A stretch of DNA of 64,000 nucleotides, from contig NZCO01000007.1 of the NCBI GenBank assembly GCA_002686445.1, positions 19,672 through 83,671 of the forward strand, given 5' to 3'. The DNA comes from a bacterium (GTDB lineage Bacteria > Patescibacteriota > Andersenbacteria > UBA10190). Positions 20,118 through 28,818 of the stretch are shown in pieces. Each line of letters opens with the position of its first letter. Position 1 is the stretch's first letter. Under the pieces are notes generated by a model. That model did no database searches and was not told the DNA's origin. It saw only the letters and a list, made by a program, of their open reading frames with translations. Position numbers and translations under genes: made by a program.

Positions 20118-21252
20118 AGTCAATCTAATTATTCCAGCCGCCGGCAAATCTTCTCGTTTTCCTGGCGTGAAGCCGAAGTGGTTGCTTACCCATCCAACCG
20201 GTGAACTTATGGTCACGGCTGCATTGGCCGGACTTGATATGAGTGATGTTGAAGCTATCCATTTAGTGGTCCTGGCCGAACACATCCAAAAACATATCAG
20301 CCTGGACAGCATACAAACCGCATTTCGTGTTGCCGGCATAGACACGTCCCTCAAAATTCTGGAGCTGTCTGAAAGCACTAGTAGCCAACCAGAGACAGTA
20401 GCCCGCGCAATTGAGCACTTTGACTTGTCAGGTCCGATGTATATCAAGGACGTAGATAACTATTTCGTAAGCCCGGTGCGAGCGGAAGACTCAATCGCTG
20501 TCCGCAGCTTAAGCACTGCGGGTAAGGTCAATGCTGGAAACAAAAGCTATGTGCTGGTGGATGATCACGGCCTCGTGACCAACGTCGTCGAAAAGCAAGT
20601 CGTGAGTTCAGACTATTCTGTTGGTGGGTACTCCTTTGCCCAAGCGGAGCTATTCCTCGAATATTTCAATAATCAGGAAAACACGAGCGACCTATATGTC
20701 TCCCACATTATCTTTGCTATGGTTCTGGCTGGTGTCGGTTTTCACACGAGGCAAGTGTCTGCTTACGATGACTGGGGAACCCTTGAGGACTGGAACGAAT
20801 ATAAATCGACCTTTACGACGCTACTGCTTGATATAGATGGCGTGATCGTGAAGAACTCAGGGCAGTTTTTTGATCCGCAATGGGGTAAAACTGACGCTCT
20901 CGTTAAGAATGTCGCTCTCCTTAATCGATTGCATGACGCAGGTAGGACGAAAATAATATTGACCACGTCGCGAACGTCCGAATTTAGGGAGGCAACAGTC
21001 AAACAGCTAAACAAACTTGGAATGCAGTATCACGAAATCGTGTTTAATCTCTTTCATGGCAAGCGGACCGTTGTTAATGATTATGCATCTTCTAACCCCT
21101 ACAAAAGTTGTGAGGCGATAAATATTAAGCGAGATAGTGACACATTAGAAGAAATGCTTGAAGTTCAGTTGGGCAGCACAGTTGAAGCGTCTCCAGCAAT
21201 ATCGGTCACGGAATCGCCCACAGTGAGTAAAGAAACAAAAGAGCATGCGTAA
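20107..21252 (+). CDS. Nucleotidyltransferase fused to HAD phosphatase
   Basis: The 381-residue protein has two domains. Residues 1-230 are a sugar or small-molecule nucleotidyltransferase: PAAGKSSRF (10-18) then PKW (23-25) form the nucleotide-binding loop, KDVDNYF is the metal-binding strand, and DDWGTLEDW closes the domain. Residues 236-350 are a HAD domain with DIDG (Asp242, Asp244), Ser288 in LTTSR, Lys319 and Asp325. The short gap between Arg17 and the PK pair differs from the RfbA, GalU and MurU pattern. It overlaps the kinase gene by 11 bases and the methyltransferase gene by eight. Likely role: activate a phosphorylated compound, with the HAD domain trimming a phosphate. Confidence 0.82.
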   Translation: MKDKVNLIIPAAGKSSRFPGVKPKWLLTHPTGELMVTAALAGLDMSDVEAIHLVVLAEHIQKHISLDSIQTAFRVAGIDTSLKILELSESTSSQPETVARAIEHFDLSGPMYIKDVDNYFVSPVRAEDSIAVRSLSTAGKVNAGNKSYVLVDDHGLVTNVVEKQVVSSDYSVGGYSFAQAELFLEYFNNQENTSDLYVSHIIFAMVLAGVGFHTRQVSAYDDWGTLEDWNEYKSTFTTLLLDIDGVIVKNSGQFFDPQWGKTDALVKNVALLNRLHDAGRTKIILTTSRTSEFREATVKQLNKLGMQYHEIVFNLFHGKRTVVNDYASSNPYKSCEAINIKRDSDTLEEMLEVQLGSTVEASPAISVTESPTVSKETKEHA

Positions 21253-21940
21253 TCGAAGCTGGCGGCAAGTAGTGTGGCAGCGCCTTCGCTGGGGTAGTGA
21301 AGCTCAGATACGCCAGCGCCTCCTGGGGACTAGGAGCGACTTAACGGAACCTGAGATCAATTGTATCCGTGAATGTCTTGATGAGTTTGAGGAGCCTACG
21401 TATGTTGAGGTGGGAGTGTTGTTTGGCGGGACCTTAGTTCGAGTACTGAAGCACCTGAGTGACAACAAGAGCCTATTTCATGTGATGGGGATAGATTTAT
21501 TTGATGATCTAGCATTGGCGAATGAAGGCGAAGCGACGCAGACGCACGATAAATACAATAAGTGGCGAACTCTCAACGTGGCACTACGGGATGATCTTGA
21601 TATTCGCCTGCGCCAAATGGGATTTTCGAACTTCGAGTTAATTAAGGGCAGCTCAGACGAAGTAATACGTGAGCTCGACTTGACGGGCGATGTGTTCTTT
21701 ATCGATGGTAATCACACCTACGAGCAAACCAGCCTAGACGCTCAGGCATGCTTAACGAAGGCGCGAGCTGGCTCGTACCTCATTTTTCATAACGCCACTA
21801 ATACACAGCAACCTGATAAACAGTACGTGGAGCGCGATGGTGGACCGCGAAAGGCTTGTCAGGACTTGGTTGATGCCAAGCAGGTTGAATACGTGGGACT
21901 ATTTGATAGGGCGGCAGTGGTGCGGGTTGTAGGCGTATGA
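21245..21940 (+). CDS. Class I SAM-dependent methyltransferase
   Basis: The 231-residue protein has motif I in YVEVGVLFGGTL, an acidic strand end in GIDLFDD, and VFFIDGNHTYEQTSLDAQ, which matches the metal-dependent O-methyltransferase group (Methyltransf_24/CmcI-like). It probably methylates a sugar hydroxyl. ATG at 21245 overlaps the preceding stop by eight bases. The stop overlaps the next start in ATGA. Confidence 0.78.
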   Translation: MRNRSWRQVVWQRLRWGSEAQIRQRLLGTRSDLTEPEINCIRECLDEFEEPTYVEVGVLFGGTLVRVLKHLSDNKSLFHVMGIDLFDDLALANEGEATQTHDKYNKWRTLNVALRDDLDIRLRQMGFSNFELIKGSSDEVIRELDLTGDVFFIDGNHTYEQTSLDAQACLTKARAGSYLIFHNATNTQQPDKQYVERDGGPRKACQDLVDAKQVEYVGLFDRAAVVRVVGV

Positions 21941-22884
21941 GTCAGGCACCTCTTATTTCGTACTACGTGGTGACCTGGAATCGAGTCCACTTGCTCAAAA
22001 ACCTATTGCGAAGCTTTGTCGCATGTAATCTCTATGAAAACTATGAGTGGTTACTGATCGATCACGGATCGACTGATGGCACACTTGAGTTTTTAGAGCA
22101 GTTAGACCGTGATCCTGAGTTTGCGTCACTACGCGGCAAGCTGCGAGTTGTTATTGATCATGAGCGAACGTATCGCGAGCACCTAGACAGCCGCGGCATA
22201 GAATTGGCCACGCCTCGACGAGTACAAGAGGCGATGGTCGGACATTATCGTAATATGGCTCGGCGTTTGGCAAAGGGTGACTATATTATCGACATCGCGG
22301 ACGATCACCAGTTTATTCGGCGCGCCAATTGGGTTGAAGAGATGCTAGGCGTCTATAATGATCGGCGCCAACTGTTTGGTAGTGACGACATTGCGTCACT
22401 GGTTTTTCGAACGCGACGTCGATATCGCATCCTTAAGAAAAATAACGGGACAGGTCCAGAGGAGCAGACTACTGACGGAGTTCCATACTATGTCTGCTTG
22501 CACAAAGGATATGACGACTACGGAATGATTTCACGAGAATCAGCTGAACGTATGGGTGATTACTTTGAGCCCGGGGAGATGCCAGAGGAGGAAATAGCTG
22601 CGTGGAATGACCTGGATAATCAGCGCTACGATAGCGTTCACTACCAAGACTATCTACCGAGGGCAAAGGAGCTAGGGCTCAAGAAAATCATGATGAAGCA
22701 TCCCTATACGCACGACTTGCTGAACGGTCTACATAATCAGCCCCACCAAGCCCTCGTTATGCCCCTGCTAGAGGACGGTGCACTTGAGTCGACATTCGGA
22801 AAATTGCGCCGTGCGGTCTCTATCGAAGAAATGGATGATCTGCTCGCCGAGCAGACGCCGGAGCAAGTAAGCAGTCGCATTTAA
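21937..22884 (+). CDS. Glycosyltransferase family 2 (GT-A)
   Basis: The 315-residue protein starts with a GT-A fold: ISYYVVTWNRVHLLKNLLRS, then LIDHGSTDGT, and a metal-binding acidic strand YIIDIADDHQFI. The C-terminal 130 residues are less conserved and hold several acidic turns. It would transfer a sugar from a nucleotide donor on the cytoplasmic face. Start in an ATGA overlap with the methyltransferase. Confidence 0.82.
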   Translation: MSQAPLISYYVVTWNRVHLLKNLLRSFVACNLYENYEWLLIDHGSTDGTLEFLEQLDRDPEFASLRGKLRVVIDHERTYREHLDSRGIELATPRRVQEAMVGHYRNMARRLAKGDYIIDIADDHQFIRRANWVEEMLGVYNDRRQLFGSDDIASLVFRTRRRYRILKKNNGTGPEEQTTDGVPYYVCLHKGYDDYGMISRESAERMGDYFEPGEMPEEEIAAWNDLDNQRYDSVHYQDYLPRAKELGLKKIMMKHPYTHDLLNGLHNQPHQALVMPLLEDGALESTFGKLRRAVSIEEMDDLLAEQTPEQVSSRI

Positions 22885-22914
22885 GCGCTGCAGCACTTAA
22901 AGAAAGTCAGACAC

Positions 22915-23589
22915 ATGCCTGAAAACGAATCTCAACGATGCGTCATAGATGTGGGAGCGTGTGTTGGAAAATTTACCGACGATTGCCTAGGCCGGTATCC
23001 CAATATCGATCAGGTTTTCGCATTTGAGCCGCTGCCAGCTAATTTCACTTTTCTACAGGACAAATATGCGAAGGATTCGCGAGTAGAAGTCTTACCGCAA
23101 GCGGTAGCTAATTTTTCTGGTCAGGCAAGGCTGTTCAATAAGCCGAACATTAGACGCTTCTATGGGCTTCCGTTTGGAATACGCTACAATTTCGCCGGTA
23201 ATGAGGGAAGCAGTCTCAAGCAACGTAAAAGTAACGTGTCCAAGTCGCGCTGGGTCGAGACTGAGGTAGTCCGATTAAGCGACTTCATTGTGGAGCAGGA
23301 CTTGAAGCAAGTGGATATTCTGAAAATTGATTGTGAGGGGAGCGAATACGATATATTACTCGACCTACTCGACGCGGACTTGATTGGCAGGGTGGGACAG
23401 ATCTATTTCGAGGATCACGTGCGGAAGGTACCGGGCCTAACGGGAGACCGCGATCAGTTTATTGAGCGAATTCAACAGCTTGGAGTAGAAGATAAGTTTT
23501 TTGTGCAGGACGTGGACACCCATGACGACTTACAGTACATCCCTCTGAAGCAAGCATATCAGCGCGCATTTTTCAGGCTCTCGGTTTAG
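22915..23589 (+). CDS. FkbM-family methyltransferase
   Basis: A 224-residue protein with the FkbM order of motifs: CVIDVGACVGKFTDDCL (SAM loop), VFAFEPLPANF (acidic strand), LSDFIVEQDLKQVDILKIDCEGSE (the DxEGxE signature). It probably O-methylates a glycan residue. Lies 30 bases after the GT2 gene in the same run. Confidence 0.9.
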   Translation: MPENESQRCVIDVGACVGKFTDDCLGRYPNIDQVFAFEPLPANFTFLQDKYAKDSRVEVLPQAVANFSGQARLFNKPNIRRFYGLPFGIRYNFAGNEGSSLKQRKSNVSKSRWVETEVVRLSDFIVEQDLKQVDILKIDCEGSEYDILLDLLDADLIGRVGQIYFEDHVRKVPGLTGDRDQFIERIQQLGVEDKFFVQDVDTHDDLQYIPLKQAYQRAFFRLSV

Positions 23590-23615
23590 TCCAAGGCGAT
23601 ACGATTAATCGAGCT

Positions 23616-23621
23616 TACTAT
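23616..23621 (+). promoter_or_regulatory. -10-like hexamer before 23629
   Basis: TACTAT ends seven bases before the ATG at 23629, with no Shine-Dalgarno sequence between. This spacing suits a leaderless start within the run. No matching -35 is evident. Confidence 0.35.
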
Positions 23622-23628
23622 AGTGCGT

Positions 23629-24699
23629 ATGAAGGTCGCGATTCCTCTAAAAGGCACTACTTTCTTGCGAGCGGCAGCGCCGCTGATCGCGACCTCACTT
23701 AATTCAGGCATAGAGCTCTATGTGTATATATTGGCTGAGCGAAGCGGCAAAGAGTACGACACAATAGACAAAACCGCCTTAGCGAAAGTTTTGCCTGAAG
23801 CTAATCTCAGGTCTTACGCAGACGAGGCAGACCTGCTGGGCCAATTAAAGAAGGAAGGGATCGGCCACGTGGTGGCAGCGGACGTGCCCCATCATTGGCA
23901 GGAGTTGTGTGACGCTCCAGACCTGACGACCTATTCCATCTCCATCTTTATTGATTCACTACACTACGCGGGACGGGTTGCTCAAGGCGAAGAGCAGAAA
24001 AGAATTCCCGGGCTGACTTTTTTCCCGAATGACTATTTGGCTGACCGGTTCTTTGCCGTTGGAAGCTTTAGTCGGGAGGAAATGCCATACCGGATAGTCG
24101 GGTCACCGATATTTGATCACGCGGCTTTTCTGCCAACTTCCGAAGACCAACAGCCAACATTATTACTGATAGCGCCGCCACCAACGCTCCTAACCTGGAG
24201 CTGGCGACGCCAGCTACGAGCCTTGTTTATTCACGCGCATAACCAGGGGATGCGAGTCGTCGTCAAAGATCGTGTCAAAACGCCCCTGCCAAAAAGCTTG
24301 CACCCAGTCGTTGATGAATTGCACACCAAAGAGGCGATACGGCCTTACGCCTCCCTGGCGCTGATCGCTAATTGCAGTATTCACGTCTGTGGCTACAGCA
24401 CCTCGGTCCTTGAGGCTCGATACCTTAAAAAACCTACTCTAAATCTTGATCTGAATATCAAACGCGTTGCCGCGGGTGATCTCGTACACCGATTTGGCCT
24501 TGAGGATCTCTACAACTCGCGTACGTGCATTACTGCCCGAAAGCATCTGCCGGCGGTCTTCGATAAGCTCATGGCAATAGATAGTGCTGACTATGCCGAA
24601 AACGATCGGTTCTTAAGCCCGCAAGTAGAAGTCAGCGACAGGCCAGTCGCTTCAATTGCTATTTGGCGGGAAGTTTTGTCGCACGCTTCTTCGCAATAA
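23629..24699 (+). CDS. Putative GT-B glycosyl- or glycerophosphotransferase
   Basis: The 356-residue protein resembles the GT-B fold of CDP-glycerol:poly(glycerophosphate) transferases and related enzymes. The C-terminal part has YASLALIANCSIHVCGYSTSVLEARYLKKPTLNLD, the position and form of the nucleotide-binding loop with the S-S-x-x-E pattern of those families. ATG at 23629 is preferred over GTG at 23623. Its last 41 bases overlap the 3' end of the convergent methyltransferase gene. Substrate unknown. Confidence 0.65.
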   Translation: MKVAIPLKGTTFLRAAAPLIATSLNSGIELYVYILAERSGKEYDTIDKTALAKVLPEANLRSYADEADLLGQLKKEGIGHVVAADVPHHWQELCDAPDLTTYSISIFIDSLHYAGRVAQGEEQKRIPGLTFFPNDYLADRFFAVGSFSREEMPYRIVGSPIFDHAAFLPTSEDQQPTLLLIAPPPTLLTWSWRRQLRALFIHAHNQGMRVVVKDRVKTPLPKSLHPVVDELHTKEAIRPYASLALIANCSIHVCGYSTSVLEARYLKKPTLNLDLNIKRVAAGDLVHRFGLEDLYNSRTCITARKHLPAVFDKLMAIDSADYAENDRFLSPQVEVSDRPVASIAIWREVLSHASSQ

Positions 24700-25615
24700 C
24701 GGTGCCAACAGAGGAGCCGTCGAGTGGGAGCGAGCCTTCTATTACTTCAAAATGATCGGCAATAAACTGCAAAACGTCAGGGCGATCTTTTAAGGCGCTG
24801 GCGGTGTCTAACCCGTCGCCTTGAGATGTAATGTAGTTAAAGACCAAATACCCTCCCGGTTTGAGGTGGGCATACAGGTGATGAGCAGTAGCCAGAGGCC
24901 TCGGTAGATGCTCGAACACTGTGAGGCAGTTTATGAGGTCATATGAAGCAGTCAGTTGTTCATCGTTATCCGGATCTAGCTCGTGGACCGCTATGTAGGG
25001 CCGGTCCCGAAACTTCCAGCGCGCGAAGTGAAGCATGTATGAGGGAATATCAAAGCAGTCGATCCTCCACTTCTTGTTGCGATAAAACCTATCAAGACTA
25101 GTAGCGACAGGAGCTACGCCACAGCCAAACTCACAGATACGGGCGCCCCGTTTAAGGTAGCGAGCCACGCGATAGCCGGCCAAGGGATTTAACGCTCGCT
25201 TATATTGGTACGAAAACAGCAGATAGATATTGGCTGGCTTCTGCCAGGCGGCTAGGAACGCAGGGCCACCTTGCGCTTCATCCACCTCCAGCTCCTGAAA
25301 ACGCTGGCGGTATATCCCGCGCAGGAAGAAGAAGTCGGGCAGATGGATCGGTCGCAGTCCTAACTCCGCTACCCAGTACTGCCGGAACTCGTTGAACCAA
25401 TCGAGAGAGAGATTGGCATACACCAAGCGTCTTAGTAACCCGGAACGGAATAAAAAACCCATCCAATAGAGCTCTAGGTTACTCAATAGCGAGGCGCTAA
25501 ACGTCAAATCATCGCTACTGTCGCCCCGGCTGGCCAGAGTCGGTAACCGTTGCGCCTGGGCATCCAGAAGGTCGCGCACGTTCAGTTGTATATCGTCATA
25601 CTTATTGCTGGGCAT
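24659..25615 (-). CDS. SAM-dependent methyltransferase
   Basis: The 318-residue protein has a 120-residue N-terminal helical extension and then a class I methyltransferase domain: ICEFGCGVAPVATSL (motif I), a cysteine-bearing acidic strand IDCFDIPSYM, and CLTVFEHLPRP with LKPGGYLVFNY. Start at 25615 (MPSNKYDD) overlaps the upstream GT4 stop by 14 bases. The 3' end overlaps the convergent gene by 41 bases, so no terminator lies between them. Last gene of an eight-gene minus-strand run. Confidence 0.82.
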   Translation of the reverse strand: MPSNKYDDIQLNVRDLLDAQAQRLPTLASRGDSSDDLTFSASLLSNLELYWMGFLFRSGLLRRLVYANLSLDWFNEFRQYWVAELGLRPIHLPDFFFLRGIYRQRFQELEVDEAQGGPAFLAAWQKPANIYLLFSYQYKRALNPLAGYRVARYLKRGARICEFGCGVAPVATSLDRFYRNKKWRIDCFDIPSYMLHFARWKFRDRPYIAVHELDPDNDEQLTASYDLINCLTVFEHLPRPLATAHHLYAHLKPGGYLVFNYITSQGDGLDTASALKDRPDVLQFIADHFEVIEGSLPLDGSSVGTVIAKKRATKLPAK

Positions 25616-26636
25616 AGCGTATATATTTACCACCAAGCTTACCTAATTGATAGCCTCGATAAGCAGCGCCCAACGCCACAGCCTGTAATCGATGTGAGCT
25701 AGTAGTGCTTGAGCGATGGTCGCTCTTTTGCACCTGGGTCGCAAACTCTAGATACTCCTGAGCTACGGCAGACAAGGAGCGCGCGGGTGGTGCCACTGGG
25801 CGTGTCATAAACAAATTAGCAGCGGCATCAATGGCAGCCAGCACGTCGTTCCGGCTATCGAAGCGGACAGCAGTTGGAGCCAATTCGGGGTGCCCACCAC
25901 TGTTGCGTATAACCGGCAGCAAGCCGCAAGCAAGTGCTTCCAAGAGTGCATTTGAGCACGGATCATGTTGTGAACCGGTGATGAATATGTCGTGAGCGCG
26001 CAGGATCTTTGCCAGGGCTGGCGAGTCAACGGGCGCTATCGTATCAATATGTTCAAACTGTTCCGTTGTGTTACCGACGAAGGTCATCTCATACCGTGAC
26101 CAGTCGAGATGGGTATCGAGGCACTGATAAATGTCGAACCCCTTACGAGGGCTCGGCGACCAGGAAACGGCCACCAATTTAATCTTCCTGTGCCTGGTAG
26201 GTTGCGATTGCCGCTGCGGATAAAAAATGCGACCGTCGGGTACATTGTGAACGACGCGGCTGAGACTCGGCGAAAAACCCAGCTTAAGGTTGGCCTCTCG
26301 GGACCATTGTGACTGCCAAATAATACCATCGACATAGCGCCGTGCTATTTGTTTCAGAAGCTGGTCTATAAAGTGATCCTTGCCTCGAACGAGGCCGATC
26401 GGACCGTCAATTCGGAGAATGATTGCGGGCGCAGGTGACTGCGCCCTGAACCCCGGAAGCCGCTGTAACAGTGTAGGTATCATGTTTGGATTTGCGTTCG
26501 CGATTATTACACCAGCTAGGCTTGGATCGGCGGTACTTACTTCCTGCCGTTCAAACTCGGAACGCAAAGCCTTGAGGAATTGGTTTCCTCCACCCCAGGG
26601 ACCCTCCTTAAAGTCGTATAGAATGTGTATTTTCAT
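25602..26636 (-). CDS. Glycosyltransferase family 4-like (GT-B)
   Basis: The 344-residue protein starts MKIHILYDFKEGPWGGGNQF. The C-terminal domain has VSWSPSPRKGFDIYQ and the donor loop HDPCSNALLEALACG. The first acidic residue of the EX7E motif is Asp rather than Glu. Its start overlaps the upstream stop in ATGA and its stop overlaps the next start by 14 bases, so it is tightly coupled in the run. Confidence 0.85.
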   Translation of the reverse strand: MKIHILYDFKEGPWGGGNQFLKALRSEFERQEVSTADPSLAGVIIANANPNMIPTLLQRLPGFRAQSPAPAIILRIDGPIGLVRGKDHFIDQLLKQIARRYVDGIIWQSQWSREANLKLGFSPSLSRVVHNVPDGRIFYPQRQSQPTRHRKIKLVAVSWSPSPRKGFDIYQCLDTHLDWSRYEMTFVGNTTEQFEHIDTIAPVDSPALAKILRAHDIFITGSQHDPCSNALLEALACGLLPVIRNSGGHPELAPTAVRFDSRNDVLAAIDAAANLFMTRPVAPPARSLSAVAQEYLEFATQVQKSDHRSSTTSSHRLQAVALGAAYRGYQLGKLGGKYIRYAQQ

Positions 26637-27709
26637 AGCGTGGGATCAAGGGGTCGATATAGCTGATCGTAGTACTGGCCTGCGATGCGCGGCCATGCGT
26701 GTGCTTGTACGACCACTCGACCGAAACTGGCAAGTCGCTGTGCCAGGCTCGGGTTGCGCGCCAAAGTGACCAGTGACTCAGCGAGTGTTTCTGGGTCGAT
26801 TTCCTGACTGACCAAGGCACTTCGCCCATGTTCAGCCAGATCGGGAACCATGCCTACATTAGTTGTCACGACTGGTATGCCGCTGGCCCAGGATTCCAAG
26901 AGTGCTTTTGGTCCGCCCTCAATCCGGCTGCTTATAAGATAGGCATCAAGAGCGTGATAATACTGTGCCACCATGTCAGCAGTTGATACATGCCCAATAG
27001 CAGTGTAGGGGATATCGCATCGCTCTAGCTCATTCATCACATATCCGCGAGCAGGGCCAACAAGAAGAACGTGGATTGGTAGATGCTTGGCTGCCTCAAC
27101 AATTGTCGCTACGAGCACATCTGGACCCTTCTCGGGCTTAGGCGCCATGCCCGCTTCCCAACCGATGCCATCCTTTTGGAATGAACCGACTACAAATGCG
27201 TCGGGCGGAATACCTGATTGCTCACGAAGACTATCTCTTTGTGCGTCGCTCGCCGGCGAATACACGGCAGGGTCCACCCCTAGAGGGATCACCCGAATGC
27301 TTTCTCCTGCCATCCCGCTTTCAATGAGCGCTCTCTTGGTTAGTGTGCACGCCGTGTGGACTAATTGCAGACTGTCCATTAGGGCGGGGAGGTGCTGGTT
27401 ACGAGCAGCGCCTGGAATGAGGTGAAAAATGGTTCCGATTGCTCGGTTTGAGCTGTGCACTTGGCGGATTCCCTGCTGCCACAACATCGTGTGAAGAGAG
27501 CCAAAATGGATAACGCTATTACGTATCCCCCACGTTGCTGCACTAATTCGCATTTTTGGCCCGCCAGCCGAGCTAAGGCCCCCTGCAAGGGCGCGTCCCG
27601 TCTCGCGGATTACCCAGTCAGCAGGTTCCGTAAGGTAGACCAGTTGAGTGCGGTTGAGCGCATTAACAGCTGTGTTGTGTAATAACAGGGAAGGTGTTTT
27701 CCATGACAT
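26633..27709 (-). CDS. Glycosyltransferase family 4 (GT-B)
   Basis: The 358-residue protein has a GT4 C-terminal domain: VGSFQKDGIGWEAG with KPEKGPDVL, then the EX7E motif in EGGPKALLESWASGIPV. The N-terminal domain starts at MSWKTPSLLL (27709); the longer reading from 27745 adds 12 residues of low quality. Donor and acceptor unknown. ATGA overlap with the next gene. Confidence 0.85.
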   Translation of the reverse strand: MSWKTPSLLLHNTAVNALNRTQLVYLTEPADWVIRETGRALAGGLSSAGGPKMRISAATWGIRNSVIHFGSLHTMLWQQGIRQVHSSNRAIGTIFHLIPGAARNQHLPALMDSLQLVHTACTLTKRALIESGMAGESIRVIPLGVDPAVYSPASDAQRDSLREQSGIPPDAFVVGSFQKDGIGWEAGMAPKPEKGPDVLVATIVEAAKHLPIHVLLVGPARGYVMNELERCDIPYTAIGHVSTADMVAQYYHALDAYLISSRIEGGPKALLESWASGIPVVTTNVGMVPDLAEHGRSALVSQEIDPETLAESLVTLARNPSLAQRLASFGRVVVQAHAWPRIAGQYYDQLYRPLDPTL

Positions 27710-27755
27710 AGGACAAGTGTTACTCAACTGCGATGCACACGGCAAGCAGCACCGC

Positions 27756-28808
27756 CTATTTCAACGAATGAGTGGCGAAATATCTAGCGGTACGTAAGAA
27801 ACTGATGGGGTGACGGAGCATGAGGGCTATATTGTTACGCAGGAATAGTAAAACCCGGTTAGCATCACTTGTTTGCAGGAAGCTGAGCGTTGTCTGGTAG
27901 TGGCCTGAGACGTCTGGGAGAGGAATAGACTTGCTGCTTTTCTTGAATACAGCCTTTATCTCATCAGTGCCGGCCACCATGGTGAAGCCCGCCTTAGCGA
28001 ACAAATATTGCAATAGGAGCAGGTCCCAATAGTAGAGATGTGCGAGCTGTAGTTCGCGGATGAGCTCCGGATATGGCCGCTCGGCCATGTGCCTTAGTCC
28101 AGGAACCTTCACGTACACATGTCCGCCTGGCTCAAGTAACCTGTGAGCTTTGCTGAGCAGCACCAGTGGATCGCGCACGTGTTCGAGTGCGTCCGTGATA
28201 ATCACGAGTGAAAAGCGCTGGCTGTCAAACGCAGTACCAGTAATTGGGTGGGGAATCACGGGTATTCCCCGTCCGTTGGCATAGGCAGCCAATTCGCTAT
28301 CTATCTCGGAGCCCATCACCTGCCAACCATGCTCTTTGAATTTTTGCAGCACCCCTCCTGCGCCACAACCGACATCGAGCACAGAGCCAGGCGAGAAGTC
28401 ATGGACGACTTCGGCTAATCGGGCGTATACGATGACACCGTGCTCCATTTGTGCGGCGAATAGTTTCTCAGGCGTATCATTTGCTGGAGAGGAATAGAGA
28501 GCACGGTAATCAGAGTTATAGAAGGTCTCCAGGCTGGCAGCAGTAAAGCGGGGCGTCTGCACTAAGAGGCCACAACTTGTACAGATGGCAGTACTGACCG
28601 GCAAAGCATGACGGTCGCGACTCGCGATCGGCACAAAGGACGTAGAGTCGCATATACAGGCTGTAAGGCTGTCGATCGCATACTCCTGCCCTGTCATTGC
28701 CTTCAATACACGCTCGCGAGCCTGAAGCTGGTCAGGGGTCATTTCTTTAGCTGCGGGCCCCTCCCGGCGCATCAACCTTTGGCCTATTAAAGCAGGCGTT
28801 GGGGTCAT
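27756..28808 (-). CDS. SAM-dependent C- or O-methyltransferase with N-terminal cysteine motif
   Basis: The 350-residue protein has CICDS and CTSCG pairs (residues about 50-85), the zinc-knuckle arrangement of the sugar C-methyltransferase group. A methyltransferase domain follows: VLDVGCGAGGVLQKF (motif I) and ITDALEHVRDP with LEPGGHVYVKVPG. The N-terminal zinc site plus a C-terminal extension match C-methyltransferases that build branched-chain deoxysugars, but the product is not known. Confidence 0.8.
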   Translation of the reverse strand: MTPTPALIGQRLMRREGPAAKEMTPDQLQARERVLKAMTGQEYAIDSLTACICDSTSFVPIASRDRHALPVSTAICTSCGLLVQTPRFTAASLETFYNSDYRALYSSPANDTPEKLFAAQMEHGVIVYARLAEVVHDFSPGSVLDVGCGAGGVLQKFKEHGWQVMGSEIDSELAAYANGRGIPVIPHPITGTAFDSQRFSLVIITDALEHVRDPLVLLSKAHRLLEPGGHVYVKVPGLRHMAERPYPELIRELQLAHLYYWDLLLLQYLFAKAGFTMVAGTDEIKAVFKKSSKSIPLPDVSGHYQTTLSFLQTSDANRVLLFLRNNIALMLRHPISFLRTARYFATHSLK

Positions 28809-28818
28809 GGTTCTTGGT

